DNA of 64,000 nucleotides from Pseudomonadales bacterium. GTDB lineage: Bacteria; Pseudomonadota; Gammaproteobacteria; Pseudomonadales; Azotimanducaceae. Positions 62,294 to 64,000 of the stretch are shown piece by piece. The number at the start of each line of letters is the position of its first letter. The stretch's first letter is position 1. The stretch lies in assembly GCA_028285415.1 (NCBI GenBank), contig JANQPF010000005.1:1-64000 (forward strand). The letters run 5' to 3'. The notes under the pieces are model-generated. The model was not told the DNA's origin. It saw nothing but the letters and a program-made list of their open reading frames with translations, and searched no databases. A program made the position numbers and the translations under genes.

Positions 62294-62770
62294 TCAGCGG
62301 GGCGGCAGCTCTTCGAGATTCTCCCAGTCTGTCCAGCGCCGGCGCCCGTTCGATTTGATGAGCGTGCGACGAATATCGGGATAGTGGACCAGATCGTTTG
62401 CCTGGCGCTCACCCCCCATCAGGTAAACCAGATCCTCCGCGTGGGGGTTACGCAGCGAATGCGCCGGTGACGGTGCGGGAAAGCCGAGAAAGTCTCCTGG
62501 CCCGACGGCGATCTCCTCATCCCCGATGCGGGCAATGCCACGTCCGGAGACGATGTAGATAAACTCTTCGTCGGCGTCGTGATAGTGGTGCGTCGTCGAA
62601 TCCCGGTCGGTCTCGATGCGCACGAGGTGAATGCCGATCCGCGTCATGCCTGCCGGATCGCTCAGGGTGCGTGTGTGGCGAATGGCGTTATCGTTGAACT
62701 GATGCTGCACCACTTTTTCCGGCATGGCTGCAATGGCGTCTCGTGACAGGAGGTGTTCGGAAGTAGGCAC
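62294..62770 (-). CDS. Cupin domain protein
   Basis: A 158-residue protein with a double-stranded beta-helix cupin: HHYHDADEEFIYIVSGRG holds the first metal-binding motif (two His, Glu), and HSLRNPHAEDL the second. Start is GTG at 62770. Cupins include dioxygenases, isomerases and regulators; I cannot specify. It lies 18 nt downstream of hisC on the same strand. Confidence 0.85.
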   Translation of the reverse strand: MPTSEHLLSRDAIAAMPEKVVQHQFNDNAIRHTRTLSDPAGMTRIGIHLVRIETDRDSTTHHYHDADEEFIYIVSGRGIARIGDEEIAVGPGDFLGFPAPSPAHSLRNPHAEDLVYLMGGERQANDLVHYPDIRRTLIKSNGRRRWTDWENLEELPPR

Positions 62771-62788
62771 GGCGTTCTCCGATTGTTG

Positions 62789-63868
62789 TCAGGTCAGCAC
62801 CTGGCTCAGATTGTCGATCAGCGCATCGTTCTGCTCGGCGGTGCCAACGGTGATACGCAGTTTGTCGGTCAGCATCGGCGCATCGAAATAGCGCACCAGA
62901 ATGCCGGCAGCTTTGAGATGTGCGTGCAGCGAGGCTGCGGTGGATCCCGACGTTTCCGGCACGTTCACCAGGATGAAGTTGGCTTCGCTTGGCGGACTGG
63001 ACAGACCAAGCTGACCGAGCGCGTTGGCCAGGCGTGTGCGCTCGCTGCGCACCTCCGCCCAGCCTTGCTGCGCGTAGGCGAGATCTTCAAAAGCGGCAAG
63101 ACCAACCGCCTGGCTGATGTGGTCGATGTTGTAGCTGTCGCGGGTTTTGCTGACGATGGGGTCGATGAGGCTTTCGGGCCCAAGGAGATAGCCAAGGCGC
63201 ATACCCGCCAGGCTGTAGCCTTTGCTGAACGTGCGCAGGATCAGCACGTTGTCGCGTCTGAGCAGCGGCATGCTGTCGTAGCTGCGTTCCGGCGTGACAA
63301 AATCGACGTACGCCTCATCAACCAGGAGCACGCCGTTGAGGTCTGCGGCAATGGCTTCGAGCCTCTCTTGATCGAGCAGGATCCCCGTTGGGGCATGTGG
63401 ATTTACCAGGCAGGTGAGCTCTGCTCCTCCTGCGTTCAGACTCGCGGCTAAATTCTCAGGCAGGGACCAGTCGTCGTTCAATTTGACTTCGACCACGCGG
63501 GCGCCATGAACGTTGGCCAGCACCGGATACAGCGAATAGCTCGGCGTTGCCATCCCCAGGGCACCGCCGCTGTCGACGAACGTGCTGAGCGCCAGGCGTA
63601 GCGCCTCGTCGCCGCCGTTGGTGACGACAACGTTGTTGCGCGCGATTCCATGTCGTTCCGCAATCGCGTCGCGTAGCTTGTCTGCCGTGGGCTGCGGATA
63701 CGTGCGCAATGCGCTGACGTCGATGTTGTCCAGCGCCGCCTGCGCCCGGGACGAGACGGGATATGGATTCTCGTTGGTGTTGAGCTTGATGGTGCGGCCG
63801 TCCTGAGGTTGCTCCCCCCAGGTATAACCCTGCATGGCGCGGACGTTGGGCCGCTCGTAGTTACTCAC
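62789..63868 (-). CDS. hisC: Histidinol-phosphate aminotransferase
   Basis: A 359-residue PLP aminotransferase of histidine synthesis. Motifs: LNTNENPYPVS, VTNGGDEALRLALSTF, NPHAPTG and the PLP lysine motif RTFSKGYSLAGMRLGY. GTG 63868 is chosen because it begins VSNYERPNVRAMQGY as in HisC; the open frame to 63994 reads through the end of the upstream gene and overlaps it by 8 nt. Isolated from other his genes, so it may also act on other amino acids. A cupin gene follows. Confidence 0.92.
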   Translation of the reverse strand: MSNYERPNVRAMQGYTWGEQPQDGRTIKLNTNENPYPVSSRAQAALDNIDVSALRTYPQPTADKLRDAIAERHGIARNNVVVTNGGDEALRLALSTFVDSGGALGMATPSYSLYPVLANVHGARVVEVKLNDDWSLPENLAASLNAGGAELTCLVNPHAPTGILLDQERLEAIAADLNGVLLVDEAYVDFVTPERSYDSMPLLRRDNVLILRTFSKGYSLAGMRLGYLLGPESLIDPIVSKTRDSYNIDHISQAVGLAAFEDLAYAQQGWAEVRSERTRLANALGQLGLSSPPSEANFILVNVPETSGSTAASLHAHLKAAGILVRYFDAPMLTDKLRITVGTAEQNDALIDNLSQVLT

Positions 63869-64000
63869 CGGAGATGACGCCGGCGCTCTCGTCAGGGCTG
63901 CCGTCAGGTTCGGGTTCGAGGCGTTCAGGTAGCGCGTCTGCCGGACCGAGCAGATGCGCCAGCCATTCCGTGCCGGGATTGGCTTCGAGCGCAATCTTTG
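63861..64000 (-). CDS. Partial CDS at the right window edge (C-terminal part)
   Basis: An open frame on the minus strand runs in from outside the window and ends at a TAA at 63861-63863, overlapping the hisC GTG by 8 nt. About 46 residues are visible (IALEANPGTEWLAHLLGPAD, then a Pro/Glu/Asp-rich tail). Codon use is like the neighbours and the overlap supports a real gene coupled to hisC. I cannot name the family. Confidence 0.6.
   Translation of the reverse strand, partial: KIALEANPGTEWLAHLLGPADALPERLEPEPDGSPDESAGVISGE

Overview
The window looks like chromosome of a free-living gammaproteobacterium with a GC-rich genome. Support comes from the fxsA-groES-groEL order, the AceE/AceF pyruvate dehydrogenase type, SbcB, YajQ, a MetR-type LysR regulator, an AmrZ-like ribbon-helix-helix protein and GspA/GspB secretion accessory proteins. 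I cannot name the genus from sequence alone. I saw no rRNA, tRNA, IS element, prophage or CRISPR array. Genes are densely packed in short operons, often with 1-17 nt overlaps and GTG/TTG starts.

Layout. 0-5.3 kb: 3' part of aceE, aceF, then convergent cobalamin adenosyltransferase and a receiver/degenerate-GGDEF protein. 5.3-10.8 kb: yajQ, ampG-like permease, an alkyltransferase-like protein whose start overlaps that of fxsA head to head, then groESL behind a sigma-70-like promoter and a perfect CIRCE operator. Downstream of groEL lies a second, orphan copy of the groEL C-terminal codons with its own terminator. 10.8-15 kb: a small secreted protein, a PuuD-type membrane domain, a coiled-coil membrane protein and a GAF/HD-GYP protein. 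15-31 kb: acyltransferase-gspA-gspB operon, lipoprotein aminopeptidase, SLC13-type transporter, sbcB, a two-gene osmolyte ABC importer with a fused binding protein-permease, an AmrZ-like regulator plus an unusual receiver protein, and an ABC/FtsX/AttH-like export module with Nudix hydrolases. 31-38.8 kb: receiver-PAS-GGDEF-EAL protein, a PLP sulfur enzyme, an SDR, purC, an unknown ORF, and biotin carboxylase plus a 73-residue biotin carrier. 38.8-43.5 kb: an operon of OmpR-type regulator, FecR/LysM periplasmic protein and CHASE2 histidine kinase. 44-49 kb: PhzS-like flavin monooxygenase, hotdog thioesterase, crotonase, carboxyltransferase and HSD17B4-like SDR. 49.4-50.2 kb: short ORFs, inverted repeats and alternative hairpins. 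50.2-53.9 kb: glycosyltransferase, two methyltransferases and an alpha/alpha-barrel protein. 54-64 kb: HD hydrolase, metR-like gene, a four-gene operon with a metallo-beta-lactamase-fold enzyme, VOC protein, RNA methyltransferase, sixA, LLM oxidoreductase, rhomboid protease, cupin and hisC.

Themes. Cyclic-di-GMP and phosphorelay proteins are dense (YajQ, receiver/GGDEF', HD-GYP, GGDEF-EAL, AmrZ-like, CHASE2 kinase/OmpR pair, SixA). Acyl-CoA metabolism is the second theme: biotin carboxylase and carrier at 37-39 kb and a carboxyltransferase at 46.6 kb could form one split acyl-CoA carboxylase, and the cobalamin adenosyltransferase would fit a methylmalonyl-CoA route, though no mutase is in the window. 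The strongest candidates for undescribed biology are the glycosyltransferase/methyltransferase/alpha-alpha-barrel cluster, the short-ORF and hairpin locus at 49.4-50.1 kb, the receiver with an internal insertion paired with an AmrZ-like protein, and the CHASE2/FecR/OmpR operon.
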